Notes: generated from the letters alone by a model not told the origin. A stretch of DNA of 47,357 nt from Sulfurovum sp. (GCA_020721775.1 DYLZ01000004.1:1-47357); one strand, 5' to 3'; counted from the stretch's first letter, positions 7,615 to 16,024 are shown. Made by a program: numbers and translations.

Positions 7615-8874
7615 ATGATAATAGATTATTTTAAAGAGATTTGTAGTATTCCTCATTGTAGTTTTGATAGCGATAAATTGATGAATTTTTTAGTAGATTT
7701 TGCTAAGAGCAGAGGATATGAAATCCATACCGACGAAGCAAAAAATATTTATATTACTAAAGGCAGTCCTGTTATTTGTTTACAAGCACATTATGATATG
7801 GTTTGCGTAGGAGATGCTCCAAATATTGAGCCTATAGAGATAGACGGCTTTATAAAAGCAAAAAACAGCTCTTTGGGAGCAGATAATGGTATAGCTATTG
7901 CTATGATGATGGTTTTAATGGATGAACAAAAGGAGGTAGAATTCTTAATCACCGCCAATGAGGAAGTTGGCTTAGTTGGCGCAAACGGCGTTGATTTTGC
8001 ACTAAGATCAAATTATATGCTCAATCTTGATAGTGAAGAAGAGGGCGAAATATGTATAGGATGCGCAGGCGGTGTAGATATAAAAGCAACAAAGAAGCTT
8101 AAAAAAATTTCAAATACTTTTGAATGTTATGAAGTTAGTTTGTCTGATCTTCCCGGTGGCCATAGCGGAGTAGATATAGATAAAAATATCCCAAATGCCT
8201 TAATTGAATTGGCAAAATTCTTAAAAGATAAAAATATAAAAATAATAAAATTTAAAGGCGGTGAAAGGATAAATTCAATACCTGCAAATGCCAAAGCTAT
8301 TGTTGCTTGCGATATGAAGCCTGAAAGCGAAGATGGATTCAGTATAAGAAGAGTAGAAAAGTATGACTATTGTTATGATGAGAATGTCATTCAAATAATA
8401 TCAGATTTTAAGCATGGAGTTTTGGAATTTAACGAGTCATTAAATATTCCAAATATTAGCCAAAATCTAGCCATTGTAGATATAGCAGATGATATTTTAA
8501 GTATAAAGGTGGGCATAAGAGCTATGAGTATGGATGATTTGGATAGAACAAGCAAGGAAACATCGGAGTATTTTAAAAGTTTTGGTTTTGAAGTAGAAAA
8601 AAAAGATAAATATCCGGCATGGAAACCGGAAGTTAATGATTTTGTTAAAAAGATCGAAGAGATTATGCGCGCTCAGCTTGGCAAGAGCGAGATCAAAGCT
8701 ATTCATGCAGGACTTGAGTGTGGAGTTTTAAAGCAAAAATATCCCAAAATGAAATTTGCTTCCATAGGACCAACTATCCATTTCCCGCACTCCAAACAAG
8801 AGATGGTTGAAATAAGCACTGTTTATAGTACTTTTAAGGTAGCAAACCGTATTATTAACGAATTTGAGAAATAG
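7615..8874 (+). CDS. pepD: M20-family aminoacyl-histidine (Xaa-His) dipeptidase
   Basis: A metallo-dipeptidase of the PepD branch, 419 residues. The order of motifs is QAHYDMVC (metal-binding His/Asp), SSLGADNGI (bridging Asp), ITANEEVGLVGA (catalytic Glu-Glu), LNLDSEEEGEICIGCAGG, PGGHSGVDI with the dimerisation-domain His, and AIHAGLECG near the end. It hydrolyses short peptides in the cytoplasm. It is shorter than the roughly 485 residues of the E. coli enzyme. I prefer ATG at 7615, with AAGAG six bases upstream, over the in-frame GTG at 7609. The next gene follows after eight bases with its own AGGTGG site, so the two probably form an operon. Confidence 0.85.
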   Translation: MIIDYFKEICSIPHCSFDSDKLMNFLVDFAKSRGYEIHTDEAKNIYITKGSPVICLQAHYDMVCVGDAPNIEPIEIDGFIKAKNSSLGADNGIAIAMMMVLMDEQKEVEFLITANEEVGLVGANGVDFALRSNYMLNLDSEEEGEICIGCAGGVDIKATKKLKKISNTFECYEVSLSDLPGGHSGVDIDKNIPNALIELAKFLKDKNIKIIKFKGGERINSIPANAKAIVACDMKPESEDGFSIRRVEKYDYCYDENVIQIISDFKHGVLEFNESLNIPNISQNLAIVDIADDILSIKVGIRAMSMDDLDRTSKETSEYFKSFGFEVEKKDKYPAWKPEVNDFVKKIEEIMRAQLGKSEIKAIHAGLECGVLKQKYPKMKFASIGPTIHFPHSKQEMVEISTVYSTFKVANRIINEFEK

Positions 8875-8882
8875 GTGGTTTT

Positions 8883-9788
8883 ATGAAAGAATTATTTGAA
8901 AATATAAATCTGCTAAAGAATAATTGCAATGAGCAATGGAGTGAAATTTTAAGCAGCATAGAAAATGATCTTCGTTTGATTAAAACAAAAGATGGGCTGA
9001 AAAGTCTTATCGGAAAAAAGAAATTTAATGAAATAAAAGATGAGAACATTTATGAAGAAGAGCTTGAGTCTCTTCAGATAGAGCTCTTAAAACTTCAAAA
9101 TTGGGTTTTTGAAAATAAAAAAAGAGTAATGATAATCTTTGAAGGAAGGGATGCGGCAGGTAAGGGAGGCACTATTAAAAGATTTATTGAGCATTTAAAT
9201 ACAAGAAGATTTAGAGTTGTTGCTTTACAAAAACCGACAGAGATAGAGGCAGGACAATTTTATTTTCAAAGATATTTTACCCATTTGCCAAATCCGGGCG
9301 AAATAGTCTTTTTTGACCGCAGTTGGTATAATCGCGCTATTGTTGAACCTGTTTATAAATTTTGCACCAAAGAGCAGTATGAAAAGTTTTTAAAAGAAGT
9401 TCCAATAATAGAAAATGCATTAGTTAATGATGGAATAGTGTTGATAAAATTCTGGCTTAGTATAAATAAAGATACGCAAAAAAAGAGATTTGAAGAGCGA
9501 ATGAAAAGTCCATTTAAAGCTTGGAAGATTAGTCCTATAGATGAAAAAGCTCAAGAGTTTTGGGATGATATCACATACTATAAAGATGAGATGTTTCGCT
9601 GTACGCACACCGATCTTGCCCCTTGGGTGATTGTGGACAGTAATGATAAAAAGAAAGCAAGACTTGAGTCTATAAGATATGTTTTGTCCAAATTTCCTTA
9701 TGACGACAAAGATGATGAAAAAATAGATTTTAAACACAATTCTAAAATAGTCAAGATATATTCCGGCAAGAGAGTAAAAAATAACTAG
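8883..9788 (+). CDS. ppk2: Polyphosphate kinase 2
   Basis: PPK2 moves phosphate between polyphosphate and nucleotides. The 301-residue protein has an N-terminal helical part (1-80), then a P-loop kinase core. Its Walker A is GRDAAGKGG at 88-96, followed by TRRFRVVALQKPT, FYFQRYFTHLP and the Walker B/lid signature FFDRSWYNRAIVEPV. WISPIDEKAQEFWDD-like and APWVIVDSNDKK segments complete the family pattern. It is a one-domain enzyme and probably acts in the cytoplasm. The stop overlaps the convergent nth gene by four bases. Whether it prefers ADP or GDP, or NMP, cannot be settled here. Confidence 0.9.
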   Translation: MKELFENINLLKNNCNEQWSEILSSIENDLRLIKTKDGLKSLIGKKKFNEIKDENIYEEELESLQIELLKLQNWVFENKKRVMIIFEGRDAAGKGGTIKRFIEHLNTRRFRVVALQKPTEIEAGQFYFQRYFTHLPNPGEIVFFDRSWYNRAIVEPVYKFCTKEQYEKFLKEVPIIENALVNDGIVLIKFWLSINKDTQKKRFEERMKSPFKAWKISPIDEKAQEFWDDITYYKDEMFRCTHTDLAPWVIVDSNDKKKARLESIRYVLSKFPYDDKDDEKIDFKHNSKIVKIYSGKRVKNN

Positions 9789-10429
9789 ACTTTAAATCGT
9801 CCACTGCTTTTGCAGTATTGCCTCAAGATGCATTCTTCGCATTTTGGGTTTACCGCTTTGCAGTGGTATCTTCCAAAGAGGACCATTGCCTGATGAAGTT
9901 TATGAAGATCGGATTTGAATTTTTTAGTCAGATCTTCTTCGGTTTTTATGGCTGTTTTTGCCCTTGAAAGCCCAAGTCTATGCGCCACTCTAAATACATG
10001 CGTATCTACCGCCATTACATTTGCGCCTGTGTATTCAAGCATTACTACATTTGCTGTTTTTTGTCCTACCCCTGCCAAGCTCATAAGTTCTTTTTGAGTG
10101 AGCGGAATATTGCCTCCAAACTCATTTACGACTTGATTTGCCATTTTGTGGAGATTGACGGCTTTATTGTTAAAAAAAGAGCAGGTATTTATAAGTGATT
10201 TTATATTATCTATATTTGCATTTGCAAGGCTCTGGATATCGTGATATTTTTTGAAAAATTGAGGAGTTATGATATTTACTCTTTTATCGGTACATTGAGC
10301 CGAAAGCATTACGGCAACCAAGAGTTCATATATGTTTGTATAGTTAAGTTCTGTTACGCTATTGGGGTAAAGTTCCAATAATTTTTGTTTGATCTCGCTA
10401 ATTTCTTTTTTGCTTGCCTGTTTTATCAT
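9785..10429 (-). CDS. nth: Endonuclease III (DNA glycosylase/AP lyase)
   Basis: Nth removes oxidised pyrimidines from DNA and cuts the strand by beta-elimination. The 214 residues have the helix-hairpin-helix LMSLAGVGQKTANVV with the catalytic Lys, the catalytic Asp in MAVDTHVFRVAHRLGL, and a 4Fe-4S loop with Cys at 190, 197, 200 and 206 (C-x6-C-x2-C-x5-C). All key residues are present. It is convergent with ppk2 and divergent from the PEB4-like gene; nth next to peb4 and fba is an arrangement I recall from C. jejuni. Confidence 0.96.
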   Translation of the reverse strand: MIKQASKKEISEIKQKLLELYPNSVTELNYTNIYELLVAVMLSAQCTDKRVNIITPQFFKKYHDIQSLANANIDNIKSLINTCSFFNNKAVNLHKMANQVVNEFGGNIPLTQKELMSLAGVGQKTANVVMLEYTGANVMAVDTHVFRVAHRLGLSRAKTAIKTEEDLTKKFKSDLHKLHQAMVLFGRYHCKAVNPKCEECILRQYCKSSGRFKV

Positions 10430-10479
10430 TGCACAATTTTACACATTAGTTTATTAATCAATGATTTACATCTTTAGGG

Positions 10480-10485
10480 TATGAT
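10480..10485 (+). promoter_or_regulatory. Probable -10 element for the PEB4-like gene
   Basis: TATGAT lies 28 bases before the ATG at 10513 in the divergent nth/peb4 gap. There is no clear -35 match, which is usual for this lineage, where T-rich upstream sequence replaces it. Confidence 0.35.
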
Positions 10486-10512
10486 TATAAAAAGTTATGA
10501 TCGGATCAAATT

Positions 10513-11346
10513 ATGAATATATTTTTAAAATTATTTTTATTTTTAGCTCTTTTAGCATCTGCAAAGGCAGATGTCGTTTTGGCAAAAGTGAACGGAGTTA
10601 ACATAACGGAAAATAATGTCAAAGAGTTTTTGATAACAACAAACCCATCTTTAGACTATTCAAAACTGTCAAAACAGCAAAAAATAGAAGTTTTACAAAA
10701 AATGATACAAAAAGAACTTTTTTTGCAAGTAGCCAGAAAAGATAAAATTGAACGATCGGCAGAATTTTTAAAACAATTGGAAATTTTAAAAAGAGAACTG
10801 ATGTTAAATGTGTGGCTCAAAAAACAGATGAATTATATGATAGTGAGTGATGGCGATGCAAAGCAGTTTTATAATAAAAACATAAAAAGTTTCACAGAGC
10901 CTACAAGGATAAGAGCAAGACATATATTAGTTAGAACTCAAGATGAAGCAATAAATATCATACTTGCGCTAAAAAAATTAAATGGTAAAATATTAAAAGA
11001 TACTTTTATGGCTATTGCGCAAAATCACTCCATTGATATCAATAGCAGAGAGAGCGGCGGCGATCTGGGCGAATTTTCCAAAGATGGAATGAGCGCTGAT
11101 TTTTCAAATGCCGCTTGGAATCTAAAAGCCGGAACCATATCTTTAACTCCTATTAGGACTAGACAGGGTTATCATGTCATTTATGTAGATGAGAGGATTG
11201 CTCCAAAAGTTATTCCTTTTGATAAAGCAAAACCGGAGATAGTAGCTCTTATAAAACAACAGCAATTTCAAAAATACATATCGCAATTATCAGGCGAACT
11301 TGGAAAAAAAGCAAAGATAGAAGTAATTCCAAGCAGCATAAGATAA
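10513..11346 (+). CDS. peb4: Periplasmic peptidyl-prolyl isomerase/chaperone, PEB4/SurA-like
   Basis: The 277-residue protein has a signal peptide (FLKLFLFLALLASAKA, cleavage near residue 19-20), a SurA-type N-terminal chaperone region (about 20-125), a parvulin rotamase domain (about 131-230, with RARHILV, SGGDLGEFSKDGM and GYHVIYVDE) and a C-terminal helix that packs on the chaperone part. It helps outer-membrane proteins fold in the periplasm. In C. jejuni the homologue is the major antigen PEB4 (cell-binding factor 2), also located just before fba. Lysine-rich composition and length agree with that family. It is followed by a related gene that lacks the rotamase domain. Confidence 0.85.
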   Translation: MNIFLKLFLFLALLASAKADVVLAKVNGVNITENNVKEFLITTNPSLDYSKLSKQQKIEVLQKMIQKELFLQVARKDKIERSAEFLKQLEILKRELMLNVWLKKQMNYMIVSDGDAKQFYNKNIKSFTEPTRIRARHILVRTQDEAINIILALKKLNGKILKDTFMAIAQNHSIDINSRESGGDLGEFSKDGMSADFSNAAWNLKAGTISLTPIRTRQGYHVIYVDERIAPKVIPFDKAKPEIVALIKQQQFQKYISQLSGELGKKAKIEVIPSSIR

Positions 11347-11413
11347 TTATTAATGTTTGATTTACTTATATTGTGTATAATTTCAAAAATTTTAAATATT
11401 TAAGGAAAATTTT

Positions 11414-11887
11414 ATGAAAAAATCTTTATTAATAGCAACTCTTAGTGTTTTACTTTCAACTTCAATATACGCTGACAGCGTTGTAGGAAGTGTGAATGGC
11501 ATGCCGATATATAAATCTGAAGCAGAGAATGCCGTAAAAATGCTAACAGGCGGCAAGCAAACTTATGACAATTTAACTGCCGAGCAAAAAAAAGGAGTTG
11601 TTAGCATAATTGCTCCTAGTAAACTTATAGCCAAATCAGCAAAAAGCGACCTTAGCCAAAAAGAGCAAGATGCTGCGCTTTCGGCATTTTGGATGCAAAA
11701 AAAGGCTTCTAGCATGTCAGTATCGGATTCAGAAGCCAAAGCAGTATATGAGAAATTAAAAGCTGCAAGTAAAGAACAAAGCAAAGTACCTGATTTTGAA
11801 AAAGTTAAAGAAAGTATTAAAATGAGAATAAGACAAGACAAAGTGATCAAATCACTTATGCAAAATGCAAAAGTAGTAGTAAACTAA
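11414..11887 (+). CDS. Secreted SurA-N-like protein without a rotamase domain
   Basis: A protein of 157 residues with a clear signal peptide (MKKSLLIATLSVLLSTSIYA, cleavage after residue 20). The mature start SVVGSVNGMPIYKSEAENAV parallels the ADVVLAKVNGVNITENNVKEF start of the upstream PEB4-like protein. The rest is helical and rich in Lys, Ala and Ser, ending in an IKMRIRQDKVIKSLMQNAKVVV segment like the C-terminal helix of SurA-type chaperones. It therefore looks like a chaperone shell without the parvulin insert. The function is not established. A promoter-like TTGTGTATAATT (about 11370) lies before it, and fba follows after 14 bases. Confidence 0.75.
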   Translation: MKKSLLIATLSVLLSTSIYADSVVGSVNGMPIYKSEAENAVKMLTGGKQTYDNLTAEQKKGVVSIIAPSKLIAKSAKSDLSQKEQDAALSAFWMQKKASSMSVSDSEAKAVYEKLKAASKEQSKVPDFEKVKESIKMRIRQDKVIKSLMQNAKVVVN

Positions 11888-11901
11888 TTTTAGGAGAAAA
11901 A

Positions 11902-12969
11902 ATGTCAATCTTAGATATGGTAAAAGCAGGCGTTGTTACAGGAGACGATCTACAAAAAGTTTTTAATATTGCAAAAAAAGAGGGTTTTGCCATACCTGCT
12001 GTCAATGTTGTCGGTTCAAGCTCAATCAATGCCGCATTAGAGGCAGCAAAAAAAGCAAATTCTCCTATTATCATTCAATTCTCGAATGGAGGGGGAGCAT
12101 ACAATGCAGGAAAAGGTATTTCAGGTGAGAATGCAGCCGTGCTTGGCACAATTGCAGGAGCATTGCATGTGCACACACTCGCAGCTGCTTACGGTATACC
12201 TGTTATTTTGCACACAGATCATGCCGCAAAAAAACTTTTACCATGGATAGATGCGCTTCTTGAGGCAAGCGAAGTACATTTTAAAACTCACGGAAAACCG
12301 CTTTTTTCTTCTCATATGCTTGATCTTTCAGAAGAGCCGCTTGAAGAAAATATTGCAATATGCAAAGAATATCTAAAAAGAATGTCTAAAATAGGCATGA
12401 CTTTAGAAATTGAGCTTGGCGTTACCGGCGGCGAAGAAGATGGGGTTAATAATACAAATATTGATAATTCTCTTCTCTATACTCAGCCTTCAGAAGTTGC
12501 TTATGCATACAAAGAGCTTAGCTCTGTAAGTCCAAATTTTACAATTGCAGCCTCTTTTGGAAATGTTCATGGAGTCTATAAACCCGGCAATGTTGTACTT
12601 ACTCCAAGCATACTTGATAATTCACAAAAATATATTCAAAATGAGTTCAATACAGAAGAAAAGCCTGTTAGTTTCGTATTTCATGGAGGTTCAGGCTCAC
12701 TTCTAAGTGAAATTAGAGAGGCTGTAAGTTATGGCGTTGTAAAAATGAACATAGATACAGATACACAATGGGCGTTTTGGGATGGCGTGAGAGGCTATGA
12801 AGCTAAATATCATGACTATTTGCAAGGACAGATCGGTAATCCGGAAGGTGAAGATAAACCGAATAAGAACTACTATGATCCAAGAAAATTCTTAAGAGCC
12901 GGCGAGGAATCAATGGTTGCAAGGATTTTGCAAGCTTATGAAGATCTAAACTGCATTGGAAGAAATTAA
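11902..12969 (+). CDS. fba: Class II fructose-bisphosphate aldolase
   Basis: This zinc aldolase splits fructose 1,6-bisphosphate in glycolysis and joins the trioses in gluconeogenesis. The 355 residues match the long E. coli FbaA form. Visible sites are SNGGGAYNAGKG, the zinc-binding HTDHAAKK, the ELGVTGGEEDGV segment, GNVHGVY with a second zinc His, VFHGGSGS, and the NIDTDTQWAFWDGVR segment. A GGAG site stands eight bases before the ATG. It lies downstream of the PEB4-like pair, and the next gene starts inside its last codons. In this lineage, which generally lacks phosphofructokinase, the main direction is likely gluconeogenic; that is background knowledge. Confidence 0.96.
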   Translation: MSILDMVKAGVVTGDDLQKVFNIAKKEGFAIPAVNVVGSSSINAALEAAKKANSPIIIQFSNGGGAYNAGKGISGENAAVLGTIAGALHVHTLAAAYGIPVILHTDHAAKKLLPWIDALLEASEVHFKTHGKPLFSSHMLDLSEEPLEENIAICKEYLKRMSKIGMTLEIELGVTGGEEDGVNNTNIDNSLLYTQPSEVAYAYKELSSVSPNFTIAASFGNVHGVYKPGNVVLTPSILDNSQKYIQNEFNTEEKPVSFVFHGGSGSLLSEIREAVSYGVVKMNIDTDTQWAFWDGVRGYEAKYHDYLQGQIGNPEGEDKPNKNYYDPRKFLRAGEESMVARILQAYEDLNCIGRN

Positions 12970-13936
12970 ACTTAATCTGCCATCGCCTATAGAAACAATA
13001 ACGGTTGATGGTATCTCTTTTTTTCTTAAGAGAGATGACCTTACACATCCGGATTTTTCAGGCAACAAAGCAAGAAAATTGCATTTCTACTTAAATAATC
13101 ATTTTTCATATATAAATAAACTAATATCATATGGTTCTAATCAATCTAATGCAATGTACTCTATGTCGGTTTTGGCTAAATTAAAAGGCTGGGATTTTGA
13201 ATATTACACTGACCATATATCAGAATACTTGAGTCAAAATCCACACGGAAATTATGCCAAAGCTTTAGAAAATGGGATGAAAATAATAACCAATAATGAG
13301 CAATTAGCAGAGTATTGTCACTGCGAGACTTTGAAAAAGTCGTGGCAGTCTAGTGAGTTCAACGGATTGCCACAGTCATTTGGACTTCACAATGACAAAA
13401 GTGTATTATTTATAAATGAGGGCGGCAGGAATAAGGAGGCAAGTTTCGGACTTGAAATAATGGCAAAAGAGATAGTCGATTGGCAGATAGCAAATAAGTT
13501 GCAGGAACTAAAAATATTTTTGCCTAGTGGCACAGGAACTACAGCTTTATTTCTGCAAAAACACTGCTCGCTGATCGCCGCTAGCTACTCACTTCAAACA
13601 CTAGTTTACACAACCCCTTGCGTTGGAGACAAAGAATATCTTATAAAGCAATTCAAAGAGCTTGAAAATAATGAAATATATTATCCAATAATAATAGAGC
13701 CAAAAAAAAAGTATCATTTTGGTAAACTTTATAAAGAACTATATAATATTTGGCTAAAATTGCAAAAACAAACCGGCATTGAGTTTGATTTGCTTTATGA
13801 CCCCATCGGATGGAGCGTTGTTACGGATAATTTAGATATATTTTCCAAAAATATGCTATATATTCATCAAGGCGGACTGCTTGGCAATATAAGTATGATA
13901 GAAAGATACAAGAGAAAATTTAAGGATTTGGTATGA
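12956..13936 (+). CDS. PLP-dependent deaminase/desulfhydrase family (ACC deaminase/D-cysteine desulfhydrase-like)
   Basis: The 326-residue protein is a fold-type II PLP enzyme. FLKRDDLTHPDFSGNKARKL contains the N-K-x-R-K motif whose first Lys binds PLP, and YGSNQSNAM corresponds to the family's GG-x-Q-SN-H segment. LPSGTGTTALF should hold the phosphate. Family members degrade D-cysteine or 1-aminocyclopropane-1-carboxylate; which one cannot be told. The start is the TTG at 12956, 14 bases inside fba: no ATG in frame precedes the conserved LPSPIETI segment. It ends in an ATGA overlap with hisD, so fba, this gene and hisD are probably co-transcribed. A 9-base A-run near 13706 stays in frame. 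Confidence 0.8.
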   Translation: MEEIKLNLPSPIETITVDGISFFLKRDDLTHPDFSGNKARKLHFYLNNHFSYINKLISYGSNQSNAMYSMSVLAKLKGWDFEYYTDHISEYLSQNPHGNYAKALENGMKIITNNEQLAEYCHCETLKKSWQSSEFNGLPQSFGLHNDKSVLFINEGGRNKEASFGLEIMAKEIVDWQIANKLQELKIFLPSGTGTTALFLQKHCSLIAASYSLQTLVYTTPCVGDKEYLIKQFKELENNEIYYPIIIEPKKKYHFGKLYKELYNIWLKLQKQTGIEFDLLYDPIGWSVVTDNLDIFSKNMLYIHQGGLLGNISMIERYKRKFKDLV

Positions 13937-15222
13937 AGATAGTAAAAACTAGTGACGCTAATTTTAAAAATGAATTCGAAGAACTATTGCTTAGAGGCAA
14001 GATGGATATAGAAGGAGTTACGGCTATAGTCTCATCACTTTTAAATGATATAAGAACAAATAAGAATAGCGCTCTTAAAGCCCAAATAGCAAGATTTGAC
14101 AGGTGGGAGCCAAAAGACGATAGTGAACTTTTGGTAAATGCGGATGATATGAAAAGAGCATATGGCAATATAGACAGTGATCTTAGAAATGCAATGCGCT
14201 TGGCTTATGATAGGATAAAAGCCTACCATGAAAAACTCCTTCCTAAAACATGGATGGACAAAGAGGATAACGGCATTATTCTTGGACAAAAAGTAACGGC
14301 AGTTGATAGAGCAGGGCTATATATCCCAGGAGGCAAAGCCGCATATCCCAGCTCACTTTTGATGAATGCGATCCCGGCAATTGTTGCAGGCGTTAAAGAG
14401 ATAGTAGTTTGCACACCAACACCTGATAATGAGATAAATGAACTTCTTCTTGCAGCTTGTCATCTGTGTGGTGTAACTAAAGTATTTAAAGTCGGTGGAG
14501 CATCGGCTATTGCTGCTATGGCTTACGGAACTGAAACCATACCAAAAGTTGATGTTATAACAGGACCCGGTAATATTTTTGTAGCAACTGCAAAAAAACT
14601 AGTTTACGGCGAAGTAAATATAGATATGATAGCAGGACCAAGCGAGATAGGTATCTTAGCAGATGAAAATGCAAGGGCAGATTATGTAGCTATGGATCTG
14701 CTTTCTCAAGCAGAGCATGATGAAATGGCAAGTTCTATTTTGATCACTACAAGTATAGACCTAGCAAATAATGTAAGTAAAAAAGTCGATGAATTTTTAA
14801 ATACGCTTAGCCGTGAGATAATAGCTCGTAAATCCATAAATGAACGAGGAGCTATCATAGTAACTTCATCTATGAATGAAGCAGTGGAGCTTATGAATGA
14901 GATAGCACCGGAGCACCTTGAAGTTATGACAAAAGAGCCTTTTAAATTACTTGACACTATTCGTCATGCAGGTGCTATATTTTTAGGAGAATATACTCCT
15001 GAGCCTATTGGAGATTATATAGCAGGACCAAATCATACATTGCCAACCGGGGGAACTGCCAAATTTTATTCGCCTCTTAGTGTTGAGCATTTTTTGAAAA
15101 AATCATCGATTATATCAATGAGTCAAAACGGCATAAATGAAATTGGCAAGGCTTGCGCATTGATAGCACATACCGAAGGGCTTACAGCGCATGAACAGAG
15201 TGTAAAAATGAGATTGCTATAA
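13933..15222 (+). CDS. hisD: Histidinol dehydrogenase
   Basis: HisD performs the last two oxidations of histidine synthesis, turning histidinol to histidine with two NAD+. The 429 residues contain AGLYIPGGKAAYPS, ITGPGNIFVATAKKLV, AGPSEIGILADE, the zinc-binding QAEHDEMA segment, the catalytic EHLEVM, and GPNHTLPTGGTAKFYSPL near the end. Its ATG overlaps the preceding stop in ATGA, which suggests translational coupling. No other his gene is in the window. It runs convergently into the tRNA cluster with only 22 bases between the stop and the first tRNA end. Confidence 0.97.
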   Translation: MKIVKTSDANFKNEFEELLLRGKMDIEGVTAIVSSLLNDIRTNKNSALKAQIARFDRWEPKDDSELLVNADDMKRAYGNIDSDLRNAMRLAYDRIKAYHEKLLPKTWMDKEDNGIILGQKVTAVDRAGLYIPGGKAAYPSSLLMNAIPAIVAGVKEIVVCTPTPDNEINELLLAACHLCGVTKVFKVGGASAIAAMAYGTETIPKVDVITGPGNIFVATAKKLVYGEVNIDMIAGPSEIGILADENARADYVAMDLLSQAEHDEMASSILITTSIDLANNVSKKVDEFLNTLSREIIARKSINERGAIIVTSSMNEAVELMNEIAPEHLEVMTKEPFKLLDTIRHAGAIFLGEYTPEPIGDYIAGPNHTLPTGGTAKFYSPLSVEHFLKKSSIISMSQNGINEIGKACALIAHTEGLTAHEQSVKMRLL

Positions 15223-15244
15223 AGTTGATTTGTGATAGTTTGAT

Positions 15245-15320
15245 TGGTGTCCCGTCTAGGTCTCGAACCTAGGACCCTCTCATTAAGAGTGAGATGCTCT
15301 ACCAACTGAGCTAACGAGAC
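15245..15320 (-). tRNA. tRNA-Lys (anticodon CTT)
   Basis: On the minus strand the cloverleaf folds fully: acceptor GTCTCGT with ACGGGAC, D-arm GCTC/GAGC, anticodon stem TCTCA/TGAGA with loop CTCTTAA, T-arm CTAGG-TTCGAGA-CCTAG, discriminator A and encoded CCA. The anticodon CTT reads AAG. It differs at six positions from the two tRNA-Lys(TTT) copies in the same cluster and sits last in the transcript. Confidence 0.93.
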
Positions 15321-15341
15321 AGAATTAAAAAAATTGTAAAA

Positions 15342-15418
15342 TGGCGCGGTGGACGGGGCTTGAACCCGCGACCCCCTGCGTGACAGGCAGGTAATCTAAC
15401 CAGCTGATCTACCACCGC
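15342..15418 (-). tRNA. tRNA-Asp (anticodon GTC)
   Basis: Acceptor GCGGTGG pairs with CCACCGC. The anticodon arm is CCTGC-CTGTCAC-GCAGG, the T-arm is GCGGG-TTCAAGC-CCCGT, and GCCA is encoded at the end. It appears identical to the copy at 15756-15832, and the spacers on the Lys side of both copies are nearly identical too. Confidence 0.95.
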
Positions 15419-15471
15419 ACTAAGAAGTGTTTATTGAAATTCTAACTAAAGAATTTAAGAATCATATCTTA

Positions 15472-15547
15472 TGGTGGTCCCTGCAAGACTCGAACTTGCG
15501 ACATCTACCTTGTAAGGGTAGCGCTCTACCAACTGAGCTAAGAGACC
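15472..15547 (-). tRNA. tRNA-Val (anticodon TAC)
   Basis: Acceptor GGTCTCT pairs with AGGGACC. The anticodon arm is CTACC-CTTACAA-GGTAG, the T-arm is TGCAA-GTTCGAG-TCTTGCA in outline, and ACCA closes the gene. It appears identical to the copy at 15834-15909. Confidence 0.95.
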
Positions 15548-15558
15548 ATATATTGGTT

Positions 15559-15634
15559 TGGCGACCCTTAGAGGATTTGAACCTCTGTGTCTGCGTTGAA
15601 AACGCAACATCCTTGGCCACTAGATGAAAGGGTC
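15559..15634 (-). tRNA. tRNA-Glu (anticodon TTC)
   Basis: Acceptor GACCCTT pairs with AAGGGTC. The anticodon arm is TTGCG-TTTTCAA-CGCAG, the T-arm is AGAGG-TTCAAAT-CCTCT, and GCCA is encoded. It is the only member of the cluster present once, and it separates the two Val-Asp-Lys blocks. Confidence 0.95.
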
Positions 15635-15659
15635 ATCTAGATCCGAACAGTCATAAAAG

Positions 15660-15735
15660 TGGTGTCCCGTCTAGGATTCGAACCTAGGGCCCCCTCATTA
15701 AAAGTGAGATGCTCTACCGACTGAGCTAACGAGAC
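15660..15735 (-). tRNA. tRNA-Lys (anticodon TTT), copy nearer hisD
   Basis: Acceptor GTCTCGT/ACGGGAC, anticodon loop CTTTTAA, T-arm CTAGG-TTCGAAT-CCTAG and encoded ACCA. It appears identical to the copy at 15932-16007. The anticodon stem TCTCA/TGAGG has one wobble pair. Confidence 0.95.
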
Positions 15736-15755
15736 AGAATTAAAAAAATGTAAAA

Positions 15756-15832
15756 TGGCGCGGTGGACGGGGCTTGAACCCGCGACCCCCTGCGTGACAG
15801 GCAGGTAATCTAACCAGCTGATCTACCACCGC
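15756..15832 (-). tRNA. tRNA-Asp (anticodon GTC), second copy
   Basis: Same sequence as the gene at 15342-15418, with encoded GCCA. Only one base (15833) separates it from the preceding tRNA-Val, so the two must be cut from a joint transcript. Confidence 0.95.
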
Positions 15833-15833
15833 A

Positions 15834-15909
15834 TGGTGGTCCCTGCAAGACTCGAACTTGCGACATCTACCTTGTAAGGGTAGCGCTCTACCAACTGAGC
15901 TAAGAGACC
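15834..15909 (-). tRNA. tRNA-Val (anticodon TAC), second copy
   Basis: Same sequence as the gene at 15472-15547, with encoded ACCA. It directly abuts tRNA-Asp on its 3' side. Confidence 0.95.
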
Positions 15910-15931
15910 AAAAATAATTAATTCTCAAACA

Positions 15932-16007
15932 TGGTGTCCCGTCTAGGATTCGAACCTAGGGCCCCCTCATTAAAAGTGAGATGCTCTACCGACTGAGCTA
16001 ACGAGAC
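15932..16007 (-). tRNA. tRNA-Lys (anticodon TTT), first gene of the cluster
   Basis: Same sequence as 15660-15735. It is the promoter-proximal gene of the cluster; the predicted transcription start is about ten bases upstream. Confidence 0.95.
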
Positions 16008-16024
16008 ATTAAATTGAGAACGAT

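Noticed and set aside
15123-15928. Three ORFs of 60-66 codons across the tRNA cluster (15123-15305, 15427-15627, 15740-15928)
   Set aside because: They lie over folded tRNA genes; the open frames are a by-product of GC-richer tRNA sequence.
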